Source: Oceanibaculum nanhaiense
GTDB lineage: Bacteria > Pseudomonadota > Alphaproteobacteria > Oceanibaculales > Oceanibaculaceae
Direction: 5' to 3'
Length of the DNA stretch: 36,186 bases
Assembly: GCF_002148795.1 (NCBI RefSeq)
Contig: NZ_MPOB01000016.1
Span: forward strand, 1-36,186
The notes beneath the pieces were generated by a model, which did no database searches, had not been told where the DNA came from, and worked only from the letters and a program-made list of their open reading frames with translations. Positions 17,081-24,311 of the stretch are shown here, one piece after another. Position 1 is the stretch's first letter. Each line of letters opens with the position of its first letter. Made by a program: the position numbers and the translations under genes.

Positions 17081-17617
17081 ATGGACTGGTACACCTCCTG
17101 CTCCTACGAGCCCGATCGAAAGCGTCGCTTCCATACCGTCGCCCGGGCGCGGCTTCGTTGCCTCGCCGCGGAACTCGGCTTTTCGCCCGCATCGTTCGAT
17201 CTGCGCTCGAACCAGGGCGGGATCGCCGTGTCCGGCGAGATCACGCTCCATCATGAGCGCGTCTATGTGCAGGTCTGCCAGCCGGCGACCCGTGCCGACA
17301 CCGGCATCCTCATCCGCAGTTGCGAAGGCCGGCGCGACTATACGGGCGGATGCAACAACTTCGCGCCGCTGCGGCTCCTTGATGACATTCCGGCGCTCGC
17401 CGAGCGGGTCCGCGCGGTGATCGCGGCCAACGGCGGCCGCGCCCACGCAGCATGTGAGGGGGAGGACAATCGGGACGGGCGAGCCGGGTCGGGCCGAGAG
17501 AGAGCCCGCCGGCCGTCCCGCAACCCGCATCAGGAGGTCAATCATGACCGACACCACATCGGCCCCCACTGTCAATCCGGACTGGGAATCCTGGCAGGCT
17601 CAGGCGCGAGAACGTGA
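17081..17617 (+). CDS. conserved hypothetical protein of mobile-element backbone
   Basis: The open frame encodes 178 residues. The first 120 (MDWYTSCSYEPDRKRRFHTVARARLRCLAAELGF; GGIAVSGEITLHHERVYVQV; ILIRSCEGRRDYTGGCNNFAPLRLLDD) look like a compact conserved protein found beside ParB and DUF6878 genes on related elements. The last 58 residues, from about AANGGRAHAACEG, run through the next gene's hairpin leader and 74 bp into the DUF6878 gene. They are basic and low in complexity, so the original stop has probably been lost. The function is unknown. Translation starts at the hairpin/CAGGAGAC module. Confidence 0.7.
   Translation: MDWYTSCSYEPDRKRRFHTVARARLRCLAAELGFSPASFDLRSNQGGIAVSGEITLHHERVYVQVCQPATRADTGILIRSCEGRRDYTGGCNNFAPLRLLDDIPALAERVRAVIAANGGRAHAACEGEDNRDGRAGSGRERARRPSRNPHQEVNHDRHHIGPHCQSGLGILAGSGART
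17471..17520 (+). promoter_or_regulatory. GAGAGAGA-type hairpin leader upstream of DUF6878 gene
   Basis: CGGGACGG (17471-17478) pairs perfectly with CCGTCCCG (17513-17520). Inside, GGGC (17491-17494) pairs with GCCC (17504-17507) around a loop CGAGAGAGA. This is the best-paired member of the family also seen before ardC, parB and the helicase gene. CAGGAGG follows 11 nt later. Confidence 0.65.
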
Positions 17618-18020
17618 CCGGCTCGCCAAGGAGGTGCTTCCCGCCAACAAGGCCGCCCTCTTCGACGTGCTCGCCGCTGCCGGCATCGTCACTGTCACCG
17701 TCCGCTTCGACGGCTATGGCGATTCCGGCCAGATCGAGGATATCGAGGCCTGCGCGACCGATACCATCGTCGAACTTCCTCCCGACCGGATCGAGATCAC
17801 CGAGCCGCTTTACGACGGCTCGGGACTGGAGCGATCCACCCCGTCGGTCCGCGACGTGATCGAGAAGTTCGCCTACGACTTCCTTGAGGAAACCCATGGC
17901 GGCTGGGAGAACAACGAAGGCGCCTATGGCGATTTCACCTTCGACGTCGAGAGCCGGACCATCACGCTCGAATACAACGAGCGGATGATGACGTCCGAAT
18001 ACTCCCAGCACGCATTCTGA
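17544..18020 (+). CDS. DUF6878 family protein
   Basis: The 158-residue acidic protein (WESWQAQARERDRLAKEVLPANKAALFDVLAAAGIVTVTVRFDGYGDSGQIEDI, then FAYDFLEETHGGWENNEGAYGDFTFDV and SRTITLEYNER) matches what I know as DUF6878. This family is encoded between ParB-like and helicase genes on alphaproteobacterial mobile elements. Its biochemical function is unknown. CAGGAGG precedes the ATG at 17544; the longer upstream in-frame reading would run through the hairpin leader and is unlikely. The next gene begins 10 bp after its stop, suggesting co-translation. Confidence 0.82.
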   Translation: MTDTTSAPTVNPDWESWQAQARERDRLAKEVLPANKAALFDVLAAAGIVTVTVRFDGYGDSGQIEDIEACATDTIVELPPDRIEITEPLYDGSGLERSTPSVRDVIEKFAYDFLEETHGGWENNEGAYGDFTFDVESRTITLEYNERMMTSEYSQHAF

Positions 18021-18030
18021 GGAGGCGACG

Positions 18031-18393
18031 ATGGGACATTGCTATCATCACGCCCTCTCCTCGGTGAACAAATGGGGCGGCACGGCGGACGACTATCTGC
18101 CGCTCCATCAATGGTTCGACGAGTCGAAGGCGATCACGGCCGATTTTCGTCACCGGGCGCTGCGCCACCACGCAGAAGGCATCTTCATGCTGGAGCGCTT
18201 CTTCGGACCGACGATCACGATCTCCTCGGGCCGCGTCGTGCCGGTCCGCCTGATCGGCGAGCAGCATGTGCGCGAGGATCTCGGTTTCATCCCGAGCTTC
18301 GCCGACTGGGTCCGCTGCATTCGGCCAGAACCCTGGATGGGCCGCGCCCAGCCGATCCACCGCGACGTCGATCCCTTCGCGGCTACCGCCTGA
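18031..18393 (+). CDS. DUF6915 family protein
   Basis: The 120-residue protein (MGHCYHHALSSVNKWGGTADDYLPLHQWFDESKAI, ADFRHRALRHHAEGIFMLE, LIGEQHVREDLGFIPSFADWVRCIRPEPWMGR) is a well-conserved backbone protein I recall as DUF6915. It is histidine-rich, with HH pairs that could bind metal, but no activity is known to me. GAGGAGG precedes the ATG, 10 bp after the DUF6878 stop. Tight spacing suggests the two act together. Confidence 0.82.
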   Translation: MGHCYHHALSSVNKWGGTADDYLPLHQWFDESKAITADFRHRALRHHAEGIFMLERFFGPTITISSGRVVPVRLIGEQHVREDLGFIPSFADWVRCIRPEPWMGRAQPIHRDVDPFAATA

Positions 18394-18418
18394 CGTCCAC
18401 CCCCTCATCATCCTCTTC

Positions 18419-18467
18419 GAAGAGCCCGGCCATCGCGCCGGGCTCTTCGCATCTCAGGAGACCTCTC
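18419..18467 (+). promoter_or_regulatory. AGCCCGGC-type hairpin plus CAGGAGAC site (copy 2)
   Basis: GAAGAGCCCGGC (18419-18430) and GCCGGGCTCTTC (18437-18448) form a perfect 12-bp stem with a CATCGC loop. The stem is followed by GCATCTCAGGAGACCTCTC and the ATG at 18468. This is the strongest of the three copies. It could also end transcription from upstream, although no T-tract is present. Confidence 0.7.
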
Positions 18468-19232
18468 ATGGCCGACTATCATTCACCGACCGTGGTGCAG
18501 CCGACGATTCCCGATCGCGACATGACGCCGCTCGAACGCCTGCTGCTCTCGCACATCCTCGATTGCGAGCCGGACGGCGACGGGTTCTATTTCTACAGCG
18601 AAACCGGTCCAAACGACGGCATCGAGCTGCCGGTCGCGGAACTCCGCACGGCGCTCGCGGCATTCGACAGCGTTCCGAGCACCGCCCATGACTACGTCAT
18701 CGAGCGGCTGGACCCCGCCGACCCGGACGAAACGCATATCACGATCGACCTTAGCGGAACGTCGTGGGAGTTCATCCTCCAGGACATCGTCCGCCGGTCG
18801 CGGACCCTCGATCACATCACCGTCGTCTCGGCGTTCACCTGCACCAAGATGCGCCCCGACGGTTTCGGAGGGATGGCGGTGCTGATCAGCGCCGACGCCA
18901 TCAAGGGCAAATCTACCCACGATATCCTGGAAGACTTTCTCGCCGAAGGCGCCGAAGACGATCCGATGCGCTCTGTCGCTTGCGGCGCAAGATCGCATGT
19001 GCTGTTGGCGCTCGATGAACCGTCGGTAAAGCAAGAGGTCCGAGTGGTCATCGAAAGCGATCCCGCGTTCGCGGCCTTGGCACCGGAGGCGGTGACGGAC
19101 GCCGATATCCGCTCAGCCTGTATCGCGGTCGCCGAACATGCCGACCTGGCGGAGGAACAGGGCGCCGCCCGCTTCCGCGCCGCCCTCCGCGCCATTCGCG
19201 AGGCCGAGCGGCGATGCGCGCAGATCAACTGA
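18468..19232 (+). CDS. conserved hypothetical protein of mobile-element backbone
   Basis: The 254-residue acidic protein starts MADYHSPTVVQPTIPDRDMTPLERLLLSHIL and contains FYFYSETGPND, WEFILQDIVRRS and a helical C-terminus (DIRSACIAVAEHADLAEEQGAARFRAALRAIREAERRC). I do not recognise a named domain, but the protein has no signal peptide or membrane segment and looks cytoplasmic. The start is set by the hairpin/CAGGAGAC module; longer in-frame readings upstream overlap the DUF6915 gene and are shadows. Its place between DUF6915 and DUF6117 genes suggests an element-maintenance role (inference). Confidence 0.75.
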   Translation: MADYHSPTVVQPTIPDRDMTPLERLLLSHILDCEPDGDGFYFYSETGPNDGIELPVAELRTALAAFDSVPSTAHDYVIERLDPADPDETHITIDLSGTSWEFILQDIVRRSRTLDHITVVSAFTCTKMRPDGFGGMAVLISADAIKGKSTHDILEDFLAEGAEDDPMRSVACGARSHVLLALDEPSVKQEVRVVIESDPAFAALAPEAVTDADIRSACIAVAEHADLAEEQGAARFRAALRAIREAERRCAQIN

Positions 19233-19260
19233 CTCTCCCACATCCGATCTCGCACAGAGA

Positions 19261-19303
19261 GCCCGGCCATCGCGCCGGGCCTTCGCCGTTCAGGAGACCA
19301 CCC
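19261..19303 (+). promoter_or_regulatory. AGCCCGGC-type hairpin plus CAGGAGAC site (copy 3)
   Basis: GCCCGGC (19261-19267) and GCCGGGC (19274-19280) form a stem with the same CATCGC loop as copy 2. CTTCGCCGTTCAGGAGACCACCC follows as two conserved blocks leading to the ATG at 19304. The preceding CACAGAGAGCC also matches copy 1 (CACAGAGCC). Confidence 0.65.
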
Positions 19304-19549
19304 ATGAGCATCCCCGATCACGCCCGCGTCAATTTCCAAACCCTGTTGCGCGCCGCGGCGGCCGGTGACCTGGCCCTTGTCGAGTGCGCCGACGCCACCA
19401 CAGGCGAGACGCGCTACGTTATCTGCGCCGTGGCCCGTCACGACGGCGATTACGTGCTGACGCCCTTCGGCCATCTGGCGCCGTGCAATCCCTATGACGC
19501 CTATGTCCCGCCCACCGAGGCGGCGGGACCCGCCATCGGGGCCGGCTGA
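19304..19549 (+). CDS. DUF6117 family protein
   Basis: The 81-residue protein (MSIPDHARVNFQTLLRAAAAGDLALVECADA, ETRYVICAVARHDGDYVLTPFGHLAPCNPYDAYVPP) corresponds to the small family I know as DUF6117. It is nearly invariant on related alphaproteobacterial elements and usually sits just before the strawberry-notch helicase gene, as here. The function is unknown. The start is fixed by CAGGAGAC 7 nt upstream. Confidence 0.85.
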   Translation: MSIPDHARVNFQTLLRAAAAGDLALVECADATTGETRYVICAVARHDGDYVLTPFGHLAPCNPYDAYVPPTEAAGPAIGAG

Positions 19550-19564
19550 GAGGAAGAGGGGGCC

Positions 19565-19623
19565 GGGACGGGGTTGAGCCGGCCGGGCTTCAGAGAGAGC
19601 GGCCTGCCGGTCTCGCCCCTCCC
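19565..19623 (+). promoter_or_regulatory. GAGAGAGA-type leader upstream of helicase gene (divergent member)
   Basis: GGGACGGGG (19565-19573) can pair with CCCCTCCC (19616-19623) with one bulged base. The interior contains AGCCGG and CAGAGAGAGCGGCCTGCCGG. Pairing is weaker than in the other three leaders, but the order of blocks (GACGGG, GAGAGAG, GCCGG) is kept. It ends 20 nt before the helicase ATG. No clear Shine-Dalgarno is visible there. Confidence 0.5.
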
Positions 19624-19643
19624 GCTCTCCTGGACCTCCGCCC

Positions 19644-22600
19644 ATGCACCCGACCACCGTATCCGCGGCCGTTACCACGGCCGCGCCTCGTACCCGCGCC
19701 ATCACCGAGCCGGACACGGCGACCTGCCTGATCCGCGCCGCCAATCTCCTTCTCCAGGATATTGAACACGGCCACGCCGTCGATTCACGGCAGCTGCGCA
19801 CCGCCATGGAACAGGCTTTCGGCGGCACCGACGCCGAAGGCGCATGGAGCTGGAAGGACGCCTACGAAGCCTGCGAAGCGGCGCAGGTGCTCTTCCTGCG
19901 CAAGTTCGGCCCGGCCATCCGGGCGCGCGCCGCGACACCGGCTGCCCAGCTCGCCATGCTCGGCAAGGTCGCCGCTCTTTTGCCGTCGCAGACGCGGCGT
20001 TCCGAGGAGAGCCAGGCGCTTCAGCAATTCTCGACGCCGATCGCCCTCGGCTTCGCCGCCAGCATCGCTGGCGCGATCGACCCTGCCGATCTCGTGCTGG
20101 AGCCTTCGGCCGGGACGGGCCTCCTCGCTATCTTCGCCGAACTAGCCGGGACATCGCTCGCACTCAACGAGCTCGCCGAGACCCGCGCCGGGTTGCTCGC
20201 TTCTCTCTTCGCCGGCGCGGTCGTCACTCGCTACGACGCGGCTCACATCCACGACCATCTCGACGCCGGCATCCGGCCGAGCGTCGTTCTGATGAACCCG
20301 CCCTTCTCGGCGGCGGCGCATGTGGACGGCAAGGTTGCCGACGCCGCCCTGCGCCATGTCGCCTCCGCGCTGGCACGCCTCGCCGAAGGCGGCCGCCTGG
20401 TCGCTATCACCGGCGCCAACCTCTCCCCCGACAATCCCGCCTGGCGCGACAGCTTCGTGCGGCTCCAGGAGCGGGGCCGTATCATGTTCTCCGCTGCGAT
20501 CGACGGGCGCGTCTATGCCCGCCATGGCACGAGCGTCGAGACACGCCTGACGGTGATAGACCGCATCCCTGCCGACGATCCGACGGCGTTCCCCCCGTCG
20601 CGGGGTGCAGCACCCGATGCCGCCACGCTTCTCGATTGGGTCATCCGCCACCTCCCGCCGCGCGCCGCCATGGCGACTTCCCCGGCGATACCGGCTGCGA
20701 CGCCCGCAGGGCGTCCGACATCCGCGCCTTCGACGCCGCGCGCGATCCCGCCCCAGCCCATCGGACCCGTTCCGGAAGACGCCGTCGAACTCGTCTATGA
20801 ACCTTGCGACTGGGCGCCCGCCGAAGACGGGCGCATCAGTGAGGCGCTCTATGAGAGCTATGCCCTCCAGTCGATCCGCATCCCGAATGCCAAGCCGCAT
20901 CCGACGCGGCTGGTGCAGTCGGCGGCCATGGCGTCGGTGGCACCGCCCAAGCCGAGCTACCGCCCACATCTGCCGGCCGCCGTCATCGCCGACGGCCTGC
21001 TGTCGGACGCCCAACTCGAGAGCGTCATCTATGCCGGCGAGGCCCATGCCGGCTTCCTCGCCGGATCGTGGACCGTCGACGAGACCTTCGACATCGTCGC
21101 GGCGGCGCACGACGACGCCGAGACGGCGGTCCGCTTCCGTCGTGGCTGGATGCTCGGCGACGGCACTGGCGCCGGCAAGGGCCGCCAGGTCGCGGGCGTG
21201 CTGCTCGACAACTGGCTGCGAGGCCGCCGCCGCGCGGTCTGGGTGTCGAAGTCGGACAAGCTGATCGAGGACGCCCAGCGCGACTGGTCCGCGCTCGGCC
21301 AGGAGCGGCTGCTGGTCACGCCGCTCGCGCGATTCCGGCAGGGCACGCCGATCCGCCTGGAGCACGGCATCCTCTTTACCACCTATGCGACGCTGCGCTC
21401 CGATGCGCGGGAGGCGAAGGCCTCCCGCGTTCAGCAGATCGTCGACTGGCTGGCCCGCGACTTCGATGGCGTCATCGTCTTCGACGAGAGCCACGCCATG
21501 CAGAATGCTGCGGGAGGGAAGGGCGAGCGCGGCGATCAGGCGCCCTCGCAGCAGGGCCGCGCCGGCCTTCGCTTGCAGCATGCGCTGCCCAACGCCCGCG
21601 TGCTCTATGTCTCGGCGACCGGCGCCACCACGGTCCACAATCTCGCCTACGCCCAGCGCCTCGGCCTCTGGGGCGGCGAGGACTTCCCCTTCGCCACGCG
21701 CGCCGAGTTCGTCCAGGCGATCGAGGCCGGCGGCGTGGCGGCGATGGAGGTGCTGGCTCGCGACCTGAAGGCGCTCGGCCTCTATGCCGCTCGCTCGCTC
21801 TCCTACGAAGGCGTCGAATACGAGCTGGTCGAGCACCCGCTCAGCCCGGAGCAGATCCGCATCTACGACGCCTATGCCGGCGCCTTTCAGGTCATCCACA
21901 ACAATCTGACCGCGGCGCTGGAGGCCGCGAACATCACGGGCGAGGGCGGTACGTTGAACGCCCAGGCGAAGTCGGCTGCGCGCTCCGCTTTCGAAAGCTC
22001 GAAGCAGCGCTTCTTCAATCACCTCATCACGGCGATGAAGACGCCGACGCTGATCGCCGCCGTCGATCGCGACCTCGACGCGGGCCATGCCGCCGTCATC
22101 CAGATCGTCTCGACCGGCGAAGCGCTGATGGAGCGACGCCTCGCGGAGATTCCGACCGAGGAATGGGGCGACGTGCAGGTCGACATCACGCCCCGCGAGT
22201 ATGTCCTCGACTACCTGGCGCATTCCTTTCCGACGCAGCTCTACGAGCCATTCACCGACAGCGAGGGCAATCTGTCGTCACGGCCCGTGTATCGCGACGG
22301 CCAGCCGGTCCAGTGCCGTGACGCCATCGAGCGTCGCGACCGCCTGATCGAGAAGCTCGCCGCGCTGCCGCCGGTGCAGGGCGCGCTCGACCAGATCGTG
22401 CAACGGTTCGGCACGGACCTGGTCGCCGAGGTCACCGGCCGCTCGCGGCGCATCGTCCGTCATGGTGATCGTCTGCGCGTCGAGAGCCGCGCCGGCTCGG
22501 CCAACCTCGCCGAGACGCAAGCCTTCATGGACGACGAGAAGCGCATCCTCGTGTTCAGCGACGCCGGCGGCACCGGCCGCAGCTACCATGCCGATCTCGG

Positions 22601-23981
22601 CGCGAGGAACCGCCGCCTACGCGTCCACTACCTGCTCGAAGCCGGCTGGAAGGCGGACACGGCGATCCAGGGTCTCGGGCGCTCCAACCGCACCAACCAG
22701 GCGCAGCCGCCGCTGTTCCGGCCGATCGCCACCGACGTGAAGGCGGAGAAGCGCTTCCTTTCGACCATCGCCCGCCGTCTCGACACGCTCGGCGCCATCA
22801 CCAAGGGCCAGCGCCAGACCGGCGGGCAGGGGCTTTTCCGCGCCGACGACAACCTCGAATCCGTCTATGGCCGCGCCGCGCTGCGCCAGCTCTACATGCT
22901 GCTCTACTCCGGCAAGGTCGACGGCTGTTCCTTGCAGGGGTTCGAGGACGCCACCGGCCTGCGACTGACGGACGGCGACGGCAGCCTGCGCGAGGAGCTG
23001 CCGCCGATCACCACCTTCCTCAACCGCCTGCTGGCGCTCACCATCGACCTGCAGAACGTCCTGTTCGGCGTGTTCGAGGAATTGCTGCGGGCGAATATCG
23101 AGGGCGCTGTCGCGTCGGGCACTTACGATCTCGGCGTCGAGACGGTCACGGCGGAATCGCTGCGCATCGCCGACCGCCGCACCATTTACGCACATCCAGG
23201 CAGCGGCGCCGAGACACAGGTCTTCACCGTGGCCCGCCGGGACCGCAACCGGCCGCTCGGCTTGGCCGAGGCGCTGAACCGCGCCGATGATCCCCGGGCA
23301 ACGCTTCTGATCAACGGCCAGTCGGGCCGCGCCGCCGTCCAGGTCCCCGCGCCCAGCCTGATGCTCGACGACGGCGAGGTCGAGCGCCGCGTCCGTCTCC
23401 TGCGGCCGATGGAGCGCACCGCCATCCCCTTGGCCGCGATGGCGCAGACCCATTGGCAGGAAGCCGACCGCGACGCCTTCGCCGCCGCCTGGAATGCCGA
23501 GCTCGCCGATCTGCCCGAGTTCACCGACAGCCGGATCCATATCGTTACCGGCCTGCTTCTGCCGATCTGGAAGCGGCTTCCCGACGAAGGCTGCCGCGTC
23601 TACCGGCTCCAGACCGACGAGGGCGAGCGGGTGATCGGCCGTCTCGTCTCGCCGGCCTGGGTCGCCCAGGCGGTCGCGACGGAGACACCGACGATCAGCC
23701 CCGCCGACGCTTGGACCGCCGTGCTCGACGGCCGCACCGTGCTGGAGCTCGCCGACGGCCTCCAGCTCCGTCGCGCCAAGATCATGGGGGCGTTCCGCGT
23801 CGAGCTCTCCGGCTTCACCGACGGCATGGTCGACCGGCTAAAGGCGATGGGGCTCACCTCCGAGATCATCGCCTGGAAGCTCCGGCTGTTCGTTCCCACC
23901 GGCGCGACCGGCCCCGCCATCCTCGGCACGCTGATGGAGCGCCATCCGCTCATGCGCATCGCCGACCGCAGCGCGCCGTGA
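19644..23981 (+). CDS. methyltransferase-strawberry notch helicase fusion
   Basis: This 1445-residue protein joins two enzymes. Residues about 125-330 form an N6-adenine-type DNA methyltransferase with motif I EPSAGTG (153-159) and catalytic NPPF (218-221). Residues about 430-1100 form an SF2/SNF2-like ATPase of the strawberry-notch family: Walker A GDGTGAGKGR (about 505), DEAH-like DESH (about 614), and the C-terminal helicase part with GTGRSYHADLG (about 975) and QGLGRSNRTNQ. The remaining 340 residues are family-specific. Such genes mark alphaproteobacterial plasmids and integrative elements. Whether they modify, remodel or protect element DNA is not known. The start has no good ribosome-binding site, so the N-terminus is uncertain. 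It is followed closely by Toprim genes. Confidence 0.92.
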   Translation: MHPTTVSAAVTTAAPRTRAITEPDTATCLIRAANLLLQDIEHGHAVDSRQLRTAMEQAFGGTDAEGAWSWKDAYEACEAAQVLFLRKFGPAIRARAATPAAQLAMLGKVAALLPSQTRRSEESQALQQFSTPIALGFAASIAGAIDPADLVLEPSAGTGLLAIFAELAGTSLALNELAETRAGLLASLFAGAVVTRYDAAHIHDHLDAGIRPSVVLMNPPFSAAAHVDGKVADAALRHVASALARLAEGGRLVAITGANLSPDNPAWRDSFVRLQERGRIMFSAAIDGRVYARHGTSVETRLTVIDRIPADDPTAFPPSRGAAPDAATLLDWVIRHLPPRAAMATSPAIPAATPAGRPTSAPSTPRAIPPQPIGPVPEDAVELVYEPCDWAPAEDGRISEALYESYALQSIRIPNAKPHPTRLVQSAAMASVAPPKPSYRPHLPAAVIADGLLSDAQLESVIYAGEAHAGFLAGSWTVDETFDIVAAAHDDAETAVRFRRGWMLGDGTGAGKGRQVAGVLLDNWLRGRRRAVWVSKSDKLIEDAQRDWSALGQERLLVTPLARFRQGTPIRLEHGILFTTYATLRSDAREAKASRVQQIVDWLARDFDGVIVFDESHAMQNAAGGKGERGDQAPSQQGRAGLRLQHALPNARVLYVSATGATTVHNLAYAQRLGLWGGEDFPFATRAEFVQAIEAGGVAAMEVLARDLKALGLYAARSLSYEGVEYELVEHPLSPEQIRIYDAYAGAFQVIHNNLTAALEAANITGEGGTLNAQAKSAARSAFESSKQRFFNHLITAMKTPTLIAAVDRDLDAGHAAVIQIVSTGEALMERRLAEIPTEEWGDVQVDITPREYVLDYLAHSFPTQLYEPFTDSEGNLSSRPVYRDGQPVQCRDAIERRDRLIEKLAALPPVQGALDQIVQRFGTDLVAEVTGRSRRIVRHGDRLRVESRAGSANLAETQAFMDDEKRILVFSDAGGTGRSYHADLGARNRRLRVHYLLEAGWKADTAIQGLGRSNRTNQAQPPLFRPIATDVKAEKRFLSTIARRLDTLGAITKGQRQTGGQGLFRADDNLESVYGRAALRQLYMLLYSGKVDGCSLQGFEDATGLRLTDGDGSLREELPPITTFLNRLLALTIDLQNVLFGVFEELLRANIEGAVASGTYDLGVETVTAESLRIADRRTIYAHPGSGAETQVFTVARRDRNRPLGLAEALNRADDPRATLLINGQSGRAAVQVPAPSLMLDDGEVERRVRLLRPMERTAIPLAAMAQTHWQEADRDAFAAAWNAELADLPEFTDSRIHIVTGLLLPIWKRLPDEGCRVYRLQTDEGERVIGRLVSPAWVAQAVATETPTISPADAWTAVLDGRTVLELADGLQLRRAKIMGAFRVELSGFTDGMVDRLKAMGLTSEIIAWKLRLFVPTGATGPAILGTLMERHPLMRIADRSAP

Positions 23982-23993
23982 TGGGAGGCGATC

Positions 23994-24311
23994 ATGTCCA
24001 GCATCATATCCAGCCGGGCCGCCGAGCTGGCGCGGCGCCTCGCGCGCGACGCCGAGGCCGTCTGCCGCCACTACCTTCCCAACGGCCGCCGCCACGGCCA
24101 TTACTGGTTGGTGGGCGATGTCCGGAACACGCCCGGCCGCAGCCTCTATGTCCGTCTCACGGGACCGGAGTCCGGTCCTGGCGCCGCCGGCAAATGGACT
24201 GATTATGTTGCGCGGCGGGTTATGTTGCGGCCCTGCGCTGGGCATCGGTGTTGCGAGAGATCGGCAACTTCTCCGCAACATAATCTCAGCCCGTCCGGGA
24301 GGGTCGCGTGA
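23994..24311 (+). pseudogene. truncated N-terminus of a Toprim/primase-like protein
   Basis: Residues 1-70 (ELARRLARDAEAVCRHYLPNGRRHGHYWLVGDVRNTPGRSLYVRL, GPESGPGAAGKWTD) match the start of the next gene at roughly 80% identity. Similarity stops exactly at 24203, where an unrelated GTTGC-repeat sequence begins. The frame then continues with unrelated residues to a stop that overlaps the next gene's start. GGGAGG precedes the ATG, so the stub may still be translated. Divergence between the two copies argues against a recent tandem duplication. Recombination between two related elements, or insertion and loss of one, fits better. Confidence 0.8.
24201..24285. repeat. clustered GTTGC repeats, TTATGTTGCGG direct and inverted
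   Basis: TTATGTTGCG occurs at 24203-24212 and TTATGTTGCGG at 24220-24230. The exact inverse CCGCAACATAA is at 24273-24283. Between them an inner pair GTTGC (24250-24254) and GCAAC (24264-24268) adds another dyad. The cluster lies exactly at the break in the truncated Toprim gene. The pattern looks like recombinase-binding sites or the ends of a lost small element. Confidence 0.65.

Noticed and set aside
20142-22223. 693-residue minus-strand open frame
   Set aside because: It mirrors the helicase gene's codon bias and shows no recognisable domain.
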